64,000 nucleotides of DNA. Origin: CADEFX01 sp046154585. GTDB lineage: Bacteria; Pseudomonadota; Alphaproteobacteria; Rhizobiales; Hyphomicrobiaceae. This document shows, one piece after another, positions 54,933-63,633 of the stretch. The position numbers were made by a program, and so were the translations under genes. Each line of letters opens with the position of its first letter. Positions within the stretch are counted from its first letter, which is position 1. Where the stretch lies: contig JBJXDX010000135.1 of assembly GCA_046154585.1 (NCBI GenBank), positions 1 through 64,000 of the forward strand. Reading direction: 5' to 3'. Below the pieces are notes generated by a model. It saw nothing but the letters and a program-made list of their open reading frames with translations, ran no database searches and was not told the origin of the DNA.

Positions 54933-55561
54933 GGCTTACTCCGGCGCGTATCCAAGGCGGTGAGCGGGCAAATGGCAGGCGAGATGCGGGTGGAGTGGCC
55001 ACCAGAATGGCGCGGCGGTGACCGGACTGGCACCCCACCGAGACGCCTTGTTATGCCCTAGTACTTTGCCCAGGCGGGCAGCCATTTCGCCATCCCGCTC
55101 GCCGCGTCAACCAGTGGAGAGTGCTGTGGAGATCGACTGGACCTCCATGCCATCCGACAAGCGGGTCCCGCTGTTCCGGGCCGCGTATCGGCTGTCCGAC
55201 AAACAAATCAAGATGGAGTTCGTTTGTGCGCTGCCGGTACTCGCAACCTCAACAGCACCAACGCGGAGGACGCCCACAGGCGCGCATCCTGGAGGCGTCG
55301 TGCGTGAGGCAGAGCCGTTTTGAGCACCGTGACATGCGTGCCGCTCGGAGCGCGTCGGGCAAGCGCTGCTCAAACCTGCCTGGGACGTCGCGCTCGATTC
55401 GCACCAGAATGCCCGCCTTGGTGCTGCGATAATTGATGGTGGTCCCCCTTCGCAATGTTTAACATGAGTATGCATTGGACGTTCCTGCTGCGCTGAGCTC
55501 AAGCCTGGAAGGCAGAGGCCAGTTGAGTCCGGGCCTGTCGTTGCTCCGCTGGAGATCCGCA
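54933..55561. other. Mostly non-coding region upstream of usp
   Basis: The best small frame is 55126-55323 on the plus strand (GTG with GGAG 6 bases before), encoding a ~65-residue unrecognised polypeptide starting V-E-I-D-W-T-S-M-P-S-D-K-R. No other gene and no perfect FNR-type box is seen. Confidence 0.3.
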
Positions 55562-56407
55562 ATGAAGAAGATTCTGATGGCGACAGATCTCTCCGCTCGT
55601 TTCGATCGCGCCCTGCTCCGCGCGATTGCCATGGTCGAAGAGTTCAAGGCGGAGCTGGAGATCGTTCATATCGTCGATGAATCATTGATCGAAGCGATCA
55701 CTCTGCAACACGAAGCAGCCGCAAGGGCTGCAATCGAACAGCAGATTGGCGCATTGCCGCAAGGAAGCACGGCGACGATCACCCAGCGTGTGGTTCGTGG
55801 GGTTGACTACCTTGGCATCATCCAGCGCTCAGAAGAGTACGGTGCAGATCTGATCGTGCTCGGTATTCACCGTCATGATGCGCGCGAGATGTTTCAGGGA
55901 ACGACAGCCGAGCGCGTCTTGCGTTATGGCCGCTTGCCGGTGCTGGTTGTCAAGGATGCCGTCAAGGGGCCGTACCGGCGGGCCGTCGTCGCAGTCGACC
56001 TTTCTGCGCACGCGCAAGCGGCCGCTGGCATGGCCGCCCGTCTAGTTCCCAAAGGCGAGGTCCATCTCGTTCACGCCGCGCGTCGCCCTTTCACGGCTTT
56101 TCTGGGCCACGAAACGCAGAACCAACTCATTCGCGACGAGCGAGCAAGAATATCGGCGGTCCTCGCTGAAAGCACGCGACAACTTGCAGCCGAACTCGGC
56201 GATGCCGCACCGCGCTTTGAGATTGTGCTGCGCGAGGGGCAGGTTCCCCGCGTCATCCGCGACCAGATCGCTGACCTCCGGCCCGATCTTGTCGCAATAG
56301 GGACGCATGGAAGATCGGGGATAGCACACGCCATTCTCGGCAGTGCCGCAGAGGATCTCCTTGCAGACGCTCCCGTGGACGTGATGGCCGTCAAGGCTCG
56401 TATGTAA
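55562..56407 (+). CDS. Universal stress protein, two-domain, ATP-binding type
   Basis: This 281-residue tandem Usp begins MKKILMATDLSARFDRALLR and has GTHGRSGIAHAILGSAAEDL, a full ATP loop, in domain two. GGAGA lies 6 bases before ATG 55562. A middle segment (VLGIHRHDAREMFQGTTAERVLR) is shared with the Usp at 20359. It stands alone, with no co-directional neighbour within 4 kb. Confidence 0.92.
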   Translation: MKKILMATDLSARFDRALLRAIAMVEEFKAELEIVHIVDESLIEAITLQHEAAARAAIEQQIGALPQGSTATITQRVVRGVDYLGIIQRSEEYGADLIVLGIHRHDAREMFQGTTAERVLRYGRLPVLVVKDAVKGPYRRAVVAVDLSAHAQAAAGMAARLVPKGEVHLVHAARRPFTAFLGHETQNQLIRDERARISAVLAESTRQLAAELGDAAPRFEIVLREGQVPRVIRDQIADLRPDLVAIGTHGRSGIAHAILGSAAEDLLADAPVDVMAVKARM

Positions 56408-56806
56408 TTATCCGCCCGGAACATGTCGGATCATCCAGTTGAGATCGCCACAACAAATGGCAAATAAACCGGCCTCGCTATCATCCTGGCGATAGCGGTG
56501 CCGCGAGCGGCTTCTGAGCGATGCGATGGTGCCGATTGCCGCGGTGGACATGCCAGCGCCACATCGTGGTTGCCAACAGTGCGGGCAACGAGCCAATCCC
56601 ACAGGCAAGCACCTCGGGCTACAGGTCCTGGACGGCAAGACCGCGTCGGTCGATACGCTGGGCGCGTCTGGCCGGTGCTAGCCCAATACTGATGGCCGCG
56701 CCAGGAAGCTGGCGGGCACGACCGCTCGGCGATCACGCGCCTGAGCGGCCAAGATGATTGCGGCACCGATCCCTCGAGATCTTTGGAGCGCCGTGCATGT
56801 CTGGCG
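56408..56806. other. Stretch without a supported gene
   Basis: Open frames occur on both strands, but none has a recognisable motif. Nothing else seen. Confidence 0.35.
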
Positions 56807-57886
56807 TCACATTGATCGATGCCTGGCACGCCACTCACGCCAGGCGATGGTGACAATTGTCAATGCGCATAGTGGCAGAACGACGATGCCAAGCACGAAG
56901 CCGTATGTCGACAGCGCGTCGTGCTGCTGCGCCGCCAGCACCAAGTACGCGGTGTAGGCGACATAGAGCCCGACAAACAGTGCGCCCTCCCAGCGTGCAA
57001 TCAGATTACCCGTAAAGAAGAGCGGCAGGCTGGCGATCGCCACCGCTATCATCACCGGTACGTCGAACGCCATCATTGCTGGTGCGACCAGCAGGCCGCT
57101 CGGCGCCGCGGCCGCTGACAAGCCCAGCACGCCGAGGATGTTGAAGATGTTGCTGCCGACCACGTTGCCGACGGCAATATCGCGCTGACCACGGATCGCA
57201 GCCACGATCGAGGTCGCAACTTCAGGCAGAGAGGTGCCCGCCGCGACGATGGTAAGGCCGATTATCATTTCGCTGACGCCCAGGCTCTTGGCAATTGCCA
57301 CTGCCGCTGCGACCAGCCAGTTCGCACCCAGTACCAACAGAGCAAGGGCTGCTACGATCAGCGCAACCTGCGCTGCCAGCTTCGAGTGCCAACTCGAACC
57401 GGCGTCGCTCGCCGACGGCGCAACCCCGGGATGGGCCGCATTCAGACGGCGGCTTTGAATGATCAGGAATGCCGTGTAGGCGGCCAAGCAGCCGATAAGG
57501 ATCAATCCGTCGATGCGTGACAAGCCGCCATCCCAAACCAGCGCAGGCAGCAGCAGCGAGGTGCCGATCATGATTGGGACCTCTTGCCGGACGAGCTGTT
57601 GATTGACGATCAAAGGCACGATCAGTGCCGATACGCCGAGGATGAACAGACCATTGAAGATGTTGCTGCCGATGACGTTGCCGACTGCAATATCGTCTTG
57701 GCCCGACAACGCCGACTGCACGGATACCGCAACCTCCGGTGAGCTGGTACCGAAAGCGACCACGGTCAGTCCGACCACAAGCGGTGATACACCAAAGGTA
57801 AGGGCGAGCCTCGAGGCCACACGCACCAACAGCTCACCTCCGCCGACCAGCAGCAGGAGACCAGCACCAAGCATCAGAAAGTCGGT
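56807..57886 (-). CDS. Calcium/sodium antiporter, CaCA family
   Basis: This is the second CaCA exchanger of the window, 359 residues. GTSSPEVAVS and GTSLPEVATS mark the two alpha repeats, each followed by G-N-V-x-G-S-N-I-F-N. TTG 57886 is chosen because GGAGG lies 5 bases before it and it gives exactly the length of the paralogue at 11446-12525. A GTG at 57919 and an ATG at 57874 are alternatives. The last residues (STYGFVLGIVVLPLCALTIV) are nearly the same in both copies. Confidence 0.9.
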   Translation of the reverse strand, partial: TDFLMLGAGLLLLVGGGELLVRVASRLALTFGVSPLVVGLTVVAFGTSSPEVAVSVQSALSGQDDIAVGNVIGSNIFNGLFILGVSALIVPLIVNQQLVRQEVPIMIGTSLLLPALVWDGGLSRIDGLILIGCLAAYTAFLIIQSRRLNAAHPGVAPSASDAGSSWHSKLAAQVALIVAALALLVLGANWLVAAAVAIAKSLGVSEMIIGLTIVAAGTSLPEVATSIVAAIRGQRDIAVGNVVGSNIFNILGVLGLSAAAAPSGLLVAPAMMAFDVPVMIAVAIASLPLFFTGNLIARWEGALFVGLYVAYTAYLVLAAQQHDALSTYGFVLGIVVLPLCALTIVTIAWREWRARHRSM

Positions 57887-58060
57887 CAACGCATCCTCCG
57901 ACAAGATTGCGGGTCGCACCCAAAACGGCTGACAAGGCTTACCGCGCCGAGTCAGCCGTCTTGTCGGCAGCGAGAGCTATAGCCAGCTGACTGCCAGCCA
58001 GCAAACGAGATTTGGCCTTGCGCCGGCAACTTGGCGGCGCAGTCCCGCTTCTCGTGGTGA

Positions 58061-58566
58061 TCAGCGGGTCACCTGGCGCCGGTCGGTGGCTGGGGGTCGA
58101 ATCGTCGACCGCAGCATCCAGGCCTCTTTCTCATGCCGCCCAATCAGCCCGGTCAGCATGTCGGCTGTGGTAACATCGTCTACTTCATCGGCCGCAGCGA
58201 CGACCTTGCGCATGCGTCGCACGACAGCTTGGTGCTTCTGAACGAGATCGGCGATCATGCTCTCCGCCGACTGGGCCTCAGGCACGTTCGACACGCCGGT
58301 CGGAAAGCCGTTGACCGCCATGGCTGGCTTGCCATCGAGGGCGCGCATACGCTCGGCGATCTCGTCAACAGCCGCGAACATGGCCGCATACTGAACCTCG
58401 GTGAGCCTGTGCACCGGCTCGAACAATGGCCCCTCGACATTCCAGTGATAGGCGTGGGTGCGGATCATCAGCGAGTACACGTCGTCCAGCACGCTCGCCA
58501 GAGCGCCGACGATTTCCTTCCGTCCGAAAGATCATTGGCGATCTCAGGTGGGGCATGACTTTTCAT
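58061..58566 (-). pseudogene. dps: dps with a one-base frameshift near the N-terminus
   Basis: ATG 58566 with GGAGG 8 bases upstream begins M-K-S-H-A-P-P-E-I-A-N-D-L-S-D. The ferritin-like domain (VGALASVLDDVYSLMIRTHA, then Y-H-W-N-V-E-G) continues in another frame. One missing C in the G-A-C-G-G around 58521-58524 would restore D-R-K-E-I-V-G-A-L. The ferroxidase histidines (HWN, VHR) are present. A shorter product from GTG 58492 (143 residues) would lack the N-terminal part of helix A. It may be a real lesion or a sequencing error. Confidence 0.75.
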
Positions 58567-58628
58567 GGGGTAGGCCTCCAGTGTTTGTTGGTGCGCACGT
58601 CGTATAAAACTCCGATGACCGACGATAC

Positions 58629-59180
58629 CTACGGTACTGCCGCTCGCCGCTCAGCGATCCAGAACAGCAAGATGGGGCCGACGATGAGCCCGGCAAAGAT
58701 CAGCAAGGGCGAGATGCCGGTCAAAGTTGTGAGCGTCGCCTTGCCAAGGCCCCATACCGGAATGATCGCCGCCCGTACCCAATCGAAGTTGAAGGCATAG
58801 AGCATTGCTCCCAACACCATGCCACCAACGCCGACCAGAGCATGAACGCTGCCGGTCGCGACGGCCGCCACGCCAGTGCCCGGGCAGTAGCCATAGAGCA
58901 CCATTCCGACGCCGAACAGTGCCGCACCAACGACGACCGCCAGCATATTGGCGTCCCGTACATGGTACGCTGCCGCCCCAAGATCGACGAGACCAAGGAC
59001 GCCCAGGCCACCAACGATGATTGCGGTGAGCATGACTTTCAAAACGGTGAAGTCACGAAGTCGAAACTGGCTGATAATGACGTCGTAGTATGTCACTCGA
59101 CCGCGGTGCAACAGCCAGCCGAAGGCAAAGCCGAAGACGGCAGCAAGCAGGAGGGCGGGGGCGCCGGTTATTGGAATCAT
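58629..59180 (-). CDS. YeeE/YedE-like (DUF6691) sulfur transport family protein
   Basis: This is a 183-residue membrane protein with about five helices. FGFAFGWLLHRGRVTYYDVI at the start and LYGYCPGTGVAA in the middle (conserved Cys) fit the half-size YeeE/YedE-like proteins, which occur as pairs and are implicated in thiosulfate or sulfur-compound uptake. ATG 59180 has AGGAG 7 bases upstream. The partner gene directly upstream survives only as a 3' remnant. Confidence 0.83.
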   Translation of the reverse strand: MIPITGAPALLLAAVFGFAFGWLLHRGRVTYYDVIISQFRLRDFTVLKVMLTAIIVGGLGVLGLVDLGAAAYHVRDANMLAVVVGAALFGVGMVLYGYCPGTGVAAVATGSVHALVGVGGMVLGAMLYAFNFDWVRAAIIPVWGLGKATLTTLTGISPLLIFAGLIVGPILLFWIAERRAAVP

Positions 59181-59198
59181 ACTCCAGCTCCTCTCCAT

Positions 59199-59345
59199 TC
59201 AGCGGGTGGCGGTGCGGAACAGCAGCCATGTCGTCGCAAGACCCGACGCAAACATGACAAGGAGGAAGGTCCAGCCAACGACCGCGAGTTGCAGCCCTTG
59301 CGAAATCCCATTGCCGCTGGTGCATCCGGTCCACTCGGTAGGCAA
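59199..59345 (-). pseudogene. 3' remnant of the partner YeeE/YedE gene
   Basis: The frame reads T-E-W-T-G-C-T-S-G-N-G-I-S-Q-G-L-Q, then a last helix (VVGWTFLLVMFASGLATTW), and stops at 59199. G-C-T-S-G-[HN]-G is the signature of the first half of YeeE pairs. The remaining helices are missing and the sequence upstream is unrelated. It lies 18 bases before the intact partner gene. Confidence 0.72.
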
Positions 59346-59364
59346 CCGCCGACCCATCCTTGCC

Positions 59365-59378
59365 TTGATTGATGTCAA
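59365..59378. promoter_or_regulatory. FNR/FixK-type operator TTGATTGATGTCAA
   Basis: Perfect TTGAY-N4-RTCAA palindrome just upstream of the YeeE remnant and intact partner gene on the minus strand. Confidence 0.65.
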
Positions 59379-59575
59379 TTGTCATGGCAGCATTCTCCGT
59401 CGTTGCTCGTGCGAGCAATGTGACGCGGAATAGATCTTTGGCGCGGTCAGGATTGGTACCGCGATGACAGCTCCGCCTCGGTCGGCACCCAAGAAATCAA
59501 CAGAGGCCGGCCCCAGATCTCCTTGCGTTGATGCCACACGGCGCCCCTGAGACCCTTTGTGATGTATCGGAGTCC

Positions 59576-59884
59576 TCAGTCGAAGAAGTCGAGAAACCGG
59601 GACGTTCTCGGCCTCTGCGGGCGGTCATGCTCGGGCCATCGCCGATCATCATCGTCTTCATCGTCGTACCGCTTGCGATGCCGCCGATCGTCCCCTCGTT
59701 GTGGACGAGACGCTGCAGACTTGAAGCGGTCTTGCTCGGGCTCGCTCATCAGCGCAGACAACTTCTCAAGCTCACCTCGATCAAACCAGATGCCATGGCA
59801 TTGCGTGCACGCATCGACCACGACACCATGCTTCCGGATTTCCCGCATTGTGCCGCCGCATACGGGGCAGCTGATGACACTCAT
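59576..59884 (-). CDS. TFIIB-type zinc-ribbon protein
   Basis: This is a 102-residue protein: M-S-V-I-S-C-P-V-C at the N-terminus and C-T-Q-C-H-G-I-W-F-D-R-G-E-L-E form a zinc ribbon of the zf-TFIIB type. A Asp/Arg-rich linker follows, and the chain ends R-T-S-R-F-L-D-F-F-D. GGGAGG lies 8 bases before ATG 59884. Function unknown; relatives are found next to stress and membrane genes. It is the intact paralogue of the nonsense copy at 10211-10492, and the conserved C-terminal tail suggests a docking peptide. Confidence 0.85.
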   Translation of the reverse strand: MSVISCPVCGGTMREIRKHGVVVDACTQCHGIWFDRGELEKLSALMSEPEQDRFKSAASRPQRGDDRRHRKRYDDEDDDDRRWPEHDRPQRPRTSRFLDFFD

Positions 59885-60131
59885 TCGATGATCCTCCCAT
59901 CGCTCGGTTAGCGCCACGCCTTTCAGCGGCGGTTCGCGGTCGCAGGGATCGAACGCCCCCTGCAACCTCTCGCTGCAGAAGAAAGGCCAATCGCCTGAGC
60001 AGCTGCACCTGTAAAAGCCTGAGGCGCATCAGCCGCAACAGAGGTCTGTGCGGATTGCGCATCTCGCGCTCTATGAGCTTGGTGATTTGCTGCATCCGTA
60101 AGAGGGTGCGTGACAGAAGCTGACCAGACAT
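59781..60131 (-). CDS. Possible DUF465/YdcH-like small helical protein
   Basis: The frame from ATG 60131 gives MSGQLLSRTLLRMQQITKLI, then E-R-E-M-R-N-P-H-R-P and a Leu/Arg-rich helix. This recalls the DUF465 (YdcH) pattern of a helix, a short polar turn and a basic helix. The frame then runs into the zinc-ribbon gene, which is unlikely to be coding in both frames, so the true 3' end or a frameshift is unresolved. Confidence 0.3.
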   Translation of the reverse strand: MSGQLLSRTLLRMQQITKLIEREMRNPHRPLLRLMRLRLLQVQLLRRLAFLLQREVAGGVRSLRPRTAAERRGANRAMGGSSNECHQLPRMRRHNAGNPEAWCRGRCVHAMPWHLV

Positions 60132-60286
60132 GTCGGTTCTCCATCGTTCGATCGGAGGCCGCCGTCGGGACCCTGTCGGTCTATCGGGCGCGCCCGATGC
60201 GGTCCGACGTGACAGCGTGTCTTGGCGCTGCCAGAGGGGCCCGGTCCGCGATAACTTTGAATGACACGCCCAGAGCTGGCCAGGCA

Positions 60287-60300
60287 TTGACATCTATCAA
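60287..60300. promoter_or_regulatory. FNR/FixK-type operator TTGACATCTATCAA
   Basis: Perfect TTGAY-N4-RTCAA palindrome in the divergent region between the zinc-ribbon side (minus) and the SLC13 gene (plus, start 305 bases away). The nearer target is the small minus-strand frame starting at 60131. Confidence 0.62.
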
Positions 60301-60604
60301 CGCGCAAGAGCACGTCTTTGTGCACGCAATAGACATGGACGGGATCGACAAGCGGCGAAGTGCTCTGCTTCCGCCTTGACGGGACGCGGGCACCACGGAT
60401 GGGGGCGCTCATCGAGCTGGCGGCGGCGTTTGCCGTTCTCAGCTTCCTTGTTGAGCCCCATCACCACTGTTTGCCTTTTTGCCCCCTAGCCAAGAGACCC
60501 ATGCGGTCGAGTGGCCCGAGCCTCGGGTGGTTATCGTTGCACGGGCGTGACGCCAGCACCGAGCAAGGCGCTCTCCCGAATTGAGGCAAGAAGCGAGGTT
60601 AATG

Positions 60605-62086
60605 ATGTCCGCGCCGGTGACGACCAACGAGCCGAGCCTCTACGGGCGTCGCAGTCTGGGACTCCTCGCGGGACCGCTGATTGCCGCGACAATGCTGGTC
60701 GCTCCACCTCAGGTCGGGATGTCGCAGGAAGCCTGGCAGGTCGCGGCGGTCGCGCTCCTGATGGCAATCTGGTGGATGACGGAGGCACTCCCGCTGCCGA
60801 TCACGGCGTTGCTGCCGCTCGTGCTGTTCCCGCTGCTCGGCACCGCGGAAATAGAGGCGGCTGCGGCACCACACTCGCACCCGTTGATATTCTTGTTCCT
60901 TGGCGGCTTCCTGCTGGCGCGGGCGGCGCAAAAATGGGGCCTCGACCGGCGACTGACGCATATCGTGCTGAGTTCCGGCAGCAGAGAAGCTGCCGGGCTG
61001 ATACTGAGCCTCATGATCGCAACTGCATTTCTCAGCATGTGGGTGAGCAACACCGCGACCGCCATGCTCATGCTGCCGATCGGTCAATCGGTCATCGCCG
61101 CCGTGCAACGCCGCGCCGGCGATCGTCTTGAGCCCGAGGTCGCCAAGTTCTCCGCCGCCTTGATGCTGGGGATCGGCTATGCGGCTTCGATCGGCGGCAT
61201 GGGCACGCTGATTGGGACGCCACCCAACGCGCTCTTCGCGGCTTTCATGCGCGAAACCTATGGCGTGAGTATCGGATTCGCGGCGTGGATGCTTGTCGGC
61301 GTGCCCGCGGTTGTCATCCTTCTGCCGCTGAGTTGGCTGGTGCTCACACGCGGATCTCTGCGGTTCTCTCTGCCGGCGCTTGATCGCGGCATTGATGCGA
61401 GTGAAGGACCGCTCGGGAGCAAGCTCTCACCCATGTCGTCGGCCGAGCGCGTGGTCGCCATCGTGATGGGCCTGACCGCCATTGCTTGGATGATGTTGCC
61501 GCTGTTGCAGGCGATGCTTCCGCGCCTCAAGATTACGGACGCAGGCATCGCCGTTGCTGCCGCCATACTTCTGTTCCTTCTGCCTGCGGTGGGGAAGGGT
61601 GGCGAGCCTTTGTTGACTTGGCAGGATGCGCGCCGCGTCCGCTGGGACGTCCTTATCCTTTTTGGCGGAGGCCTCTCTTTGGCCGAGGCGATCAGGTCGT
61701 CCAGCCTCGCGGCATGGCTGGGCGAGGCGGCCAGTGCTCTCGGAGCCCTGCCACTCCTCGGTCTCGTTCTGGCAGTCGCCGTTCTTGTCATCCTTCTGGG
61801 CGAACTCGCCAGCAACACGGCCATCACAGCGATTTTCCTGCCGGTCGCCGCTGCAACGGCGGTCGGTATCGGGGTCGAGCCGGCAGTTCTTGCCATGACC
61901 GTCGCGCTCGCGGCGTCAGTGGGTTTCATGCTGCCAGTGGCGACACCACCGAACGCGATCGTCTATGGGAGCGGCCTGATCCGGATCGAGCACATGCTGA
62001 AGGTTGGGGTTATCCTCGATCTGGCGGGCGCTGTGATCGTTGCCTTCCTTGCGGTGACGGTCGGGTCTTGGGCTCTACGTTCGTGA
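60605..62086 (+). CDS. SLC13/DASS-family dicarboxylate:sodium symporter
   Basis: This is a 493-residue transporter. The two S-N-T motifs that form the sodium/carboxylate sites are visible: W-V-S-N-T-A-T-A-M and L-A-S-N-T-A-I-T-A-I. The G-T-P-P-N-A and A-T-P-P-N-A turns follow in each half. Substrates in the family are succinate, malate, citrate or sulfate. ATG 60605 is preferred because GAGG lies 6 bases upstream; 60602 is adjacent. It is upstream of the second DUF4010 gene. Confidence 0.9.
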   Translation: MSAPVTTNEPSLYGRRSLGLLAGPLIAATMLVAPPQVGMSQEAWQVAAVALLMAIWWMTEALPLPITALLPLVLFPLLGTAEIEAAAAPHSHPLIFLFLGGFLLARAAQKWGLDRRLTHIVLSSGSREAAGLILSLMIATAFLSMWVSNTATAMLMLPIGQSVIAAVQRRAGDRLEPEVAKFSAALMLGIGYAASIGGMGTLIGTPPNALFAAFMRETYGVSIGFAAWMLVGVPAVVILLPLSWLVLTRGSLRFSLPALDRGIDASEGPLGSKLSPMSSAERVVAIVMGLTAIAWMMLPLLQAMLPRLKITDAGIAVAAAILLFLLPAVGKGGEPLLTWQDARRVRWDVLILFGGGLSLAEAIRSSSLAAWLGEAASALGALPLLGLVLAVAVLVILLGELASNTAITAIFLPVAAATAVGIGVEPAVLAMTVALAASVGFMLPVATPPNAIVYGSGLIRIEHMLKVGVILDLAGAVIVAFLAVTVGSWALRS

Positions 62087-62332
62087 GGCCACTGGATTCT
62101 GGAACGCGAGTTCCAGAAGGCGACGTCCGGCAATCATGGACGCGTGGCGATGGCGACCCGAGGTTGGTCAACATCGCGAAGACACTGACGCCCCAGCAGT
62201 CATCTGGCGCTTATCTACAAGGGTTCATAGCCAGACCCCGTGTTTTGCCTGACGCGCGGCTCGCAAGTCGCAGTGAGCCCACGTAGAGTTCGATGATGGC
62301 GGTTCGACCTAGCCAGGGAAAGATTGCGTTCG

Positions 62333-63592
62333 ATGAACACTGAGCCATTGGTCTTGCTCAACCTTGTGGAGGCGCTCGGTATCGGGCTTCTGATCGGTGC
62401 CGAGCGCGAGCGCCGCAGGTCTCATGACGCATCGCCCGTCCCCGCGGGGATAAGAACGTTCGCCATCGCATCGCTGGCGGGAGCTGTCAGCGTCATCGCC
62501 GGTGGAGAGTTGCTGCTGGCGACCACCATGGTGGGCGTCTTCGCATTGACGGCGATCGCGTACTGGCGCGCAAGAGATGAAGACATCGGCTTGACGACCG
62601 AGATCGCTCTCGTGATTACCGTACTGCTCGGTGGACTTTCGATTCGCCGGCCGGAAATCGCGGCTGGTGTCGGGGTCGTCGTGGCCATCCTGCTTGCCGC
62701 CCGTGCGCAACTGCACACATTCGTGCGCTCAGTCTTGACCGAAGATGAACTCCGGGATGGCCTGTTGCTCGCGGCCGCAACTCTCGTCGTCCTGCCGGTG
62801 GTTCCTGATCAGCCTATCGGGCCCTACGCAACGCTCAATCCCTATGCGATATGGATCGTTGTCATCCTTGTCATGGCCATCGGCGCCGCCGGCCATGTTG
62901 CCATCCGCTTGTTTGGCGCTCGGCTGGGGCTACCCCTCGCTGGTTTCGCATCAGGATTCATATCGAGCACGGCAACCATCAATGCCATGGGCGACCGGGT
63001 TGCGAAGGCGCCCAACCTCTTGGCTTCAGCAGCTGCCGCAGCGTCCTTGTCGTCGATCGCGACGATTATTCAGATGGCTGTGCTTCTTGCGGCGACCAAC
63101 AGACCCACTCTGCAGGCCCTGATGGTGCCGCTCATGACCGCGGGCATCGTGGCCACCCTCTATGGCGCCACGTTCACCATTCTGGCACTACGCCAGCGCA
63201 TCGAAGGGGAGCCGGCCGCCCGAGCCACCCGTGCGTTCAGCGTGTCGACGGCGCTGGCATTCTCGCTCACTCTGGCTTTGATCCTCGTGGCTTCGGCCGC
63301 CCTGCAGGAGTGGCTGGGCAACGCCGGAATCATTCTCGCAGCAGCACTTGCTGGCCTCGTCAATTCCCATTCGGCCGCAATCTCGGTGGCGTTGCTGGTT
63401 GCATCCGGAAAGATCGCTCCAGCTGACGCTGTGCTGCCGATCCTTGCCGGAATATCAACCAACTCCATCGTCAGAATGATCCTTGCCCGCACCGGCGGCA
63501 ACCGCCAGTTTGCCCTTCGCGTGATCCCAGGGCTCATGCTGACCATGCTGGCCGCGTGGGCTGGTGTATACTATGTGCGCCTCATCGGCTGA
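62333..63592 (+). CDS. MgtC-like / DUF4010 membrane protein
   Basis: This is a 419-residue, near-duplicate of the protein at 12608-13870 (same GLLIGAERERR, TTEIALVITVLLGGLSIRRP and C-terminal GNAG-I-I-L-A-A-A-L-A-G segments). ATG 62333 is chosen by comparison with that copy. As at 13 kb, it converges on a GntP permease gene, so the two-gene block has been duplicated as a unit. Confidence 0.85.
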   Translation: MNTEPLVLLNLVEALGIGLLIGAERERRRSHDASPVPAGIRTFAIASLAGAVSVIAGGELLLATTMVGVFALTAIAYWRARDEDIGLTTEIALVITVLLGGLSIRRPEIAAGVGVVVAILLAARAQLHTFVRSVLTEDELRDGLLLAAATLVVLPVVPDQPIGPYATLNPYAIWIVVILVMAIGAAGHVAIRLFGARLGLPLAGFASGFISSTATINAMGDRVAKAPNLLASAAAAASLSSIATIIQMAVLLAATNRPTLQALMVPLMTAGIVATLYGATFTILALRQRIEGEPAARATRAFSVSTALAFSLTLALILVASAALQEWLGNAGIILAAALAGLVNSHSAAISVALLVASGKIAPADAVLPILAGISTNSIVRMILARTGGNRQFALRVIPGLMLTMLAAWAGVYYVRLIG

Positions 63593-63633
63593 GCACGCAG
63601 GCGCGCGATTGCAGCCCAAGCGCGTTGCAGCGC

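Noticed and set aside
56850..56863. GTGACAATTGTCAA, nearly an FNR/FixK-type box
   Set aside because: It has one mismatch in the invariant TTGA and lies inside the 3' coding part of the CaCA gene.
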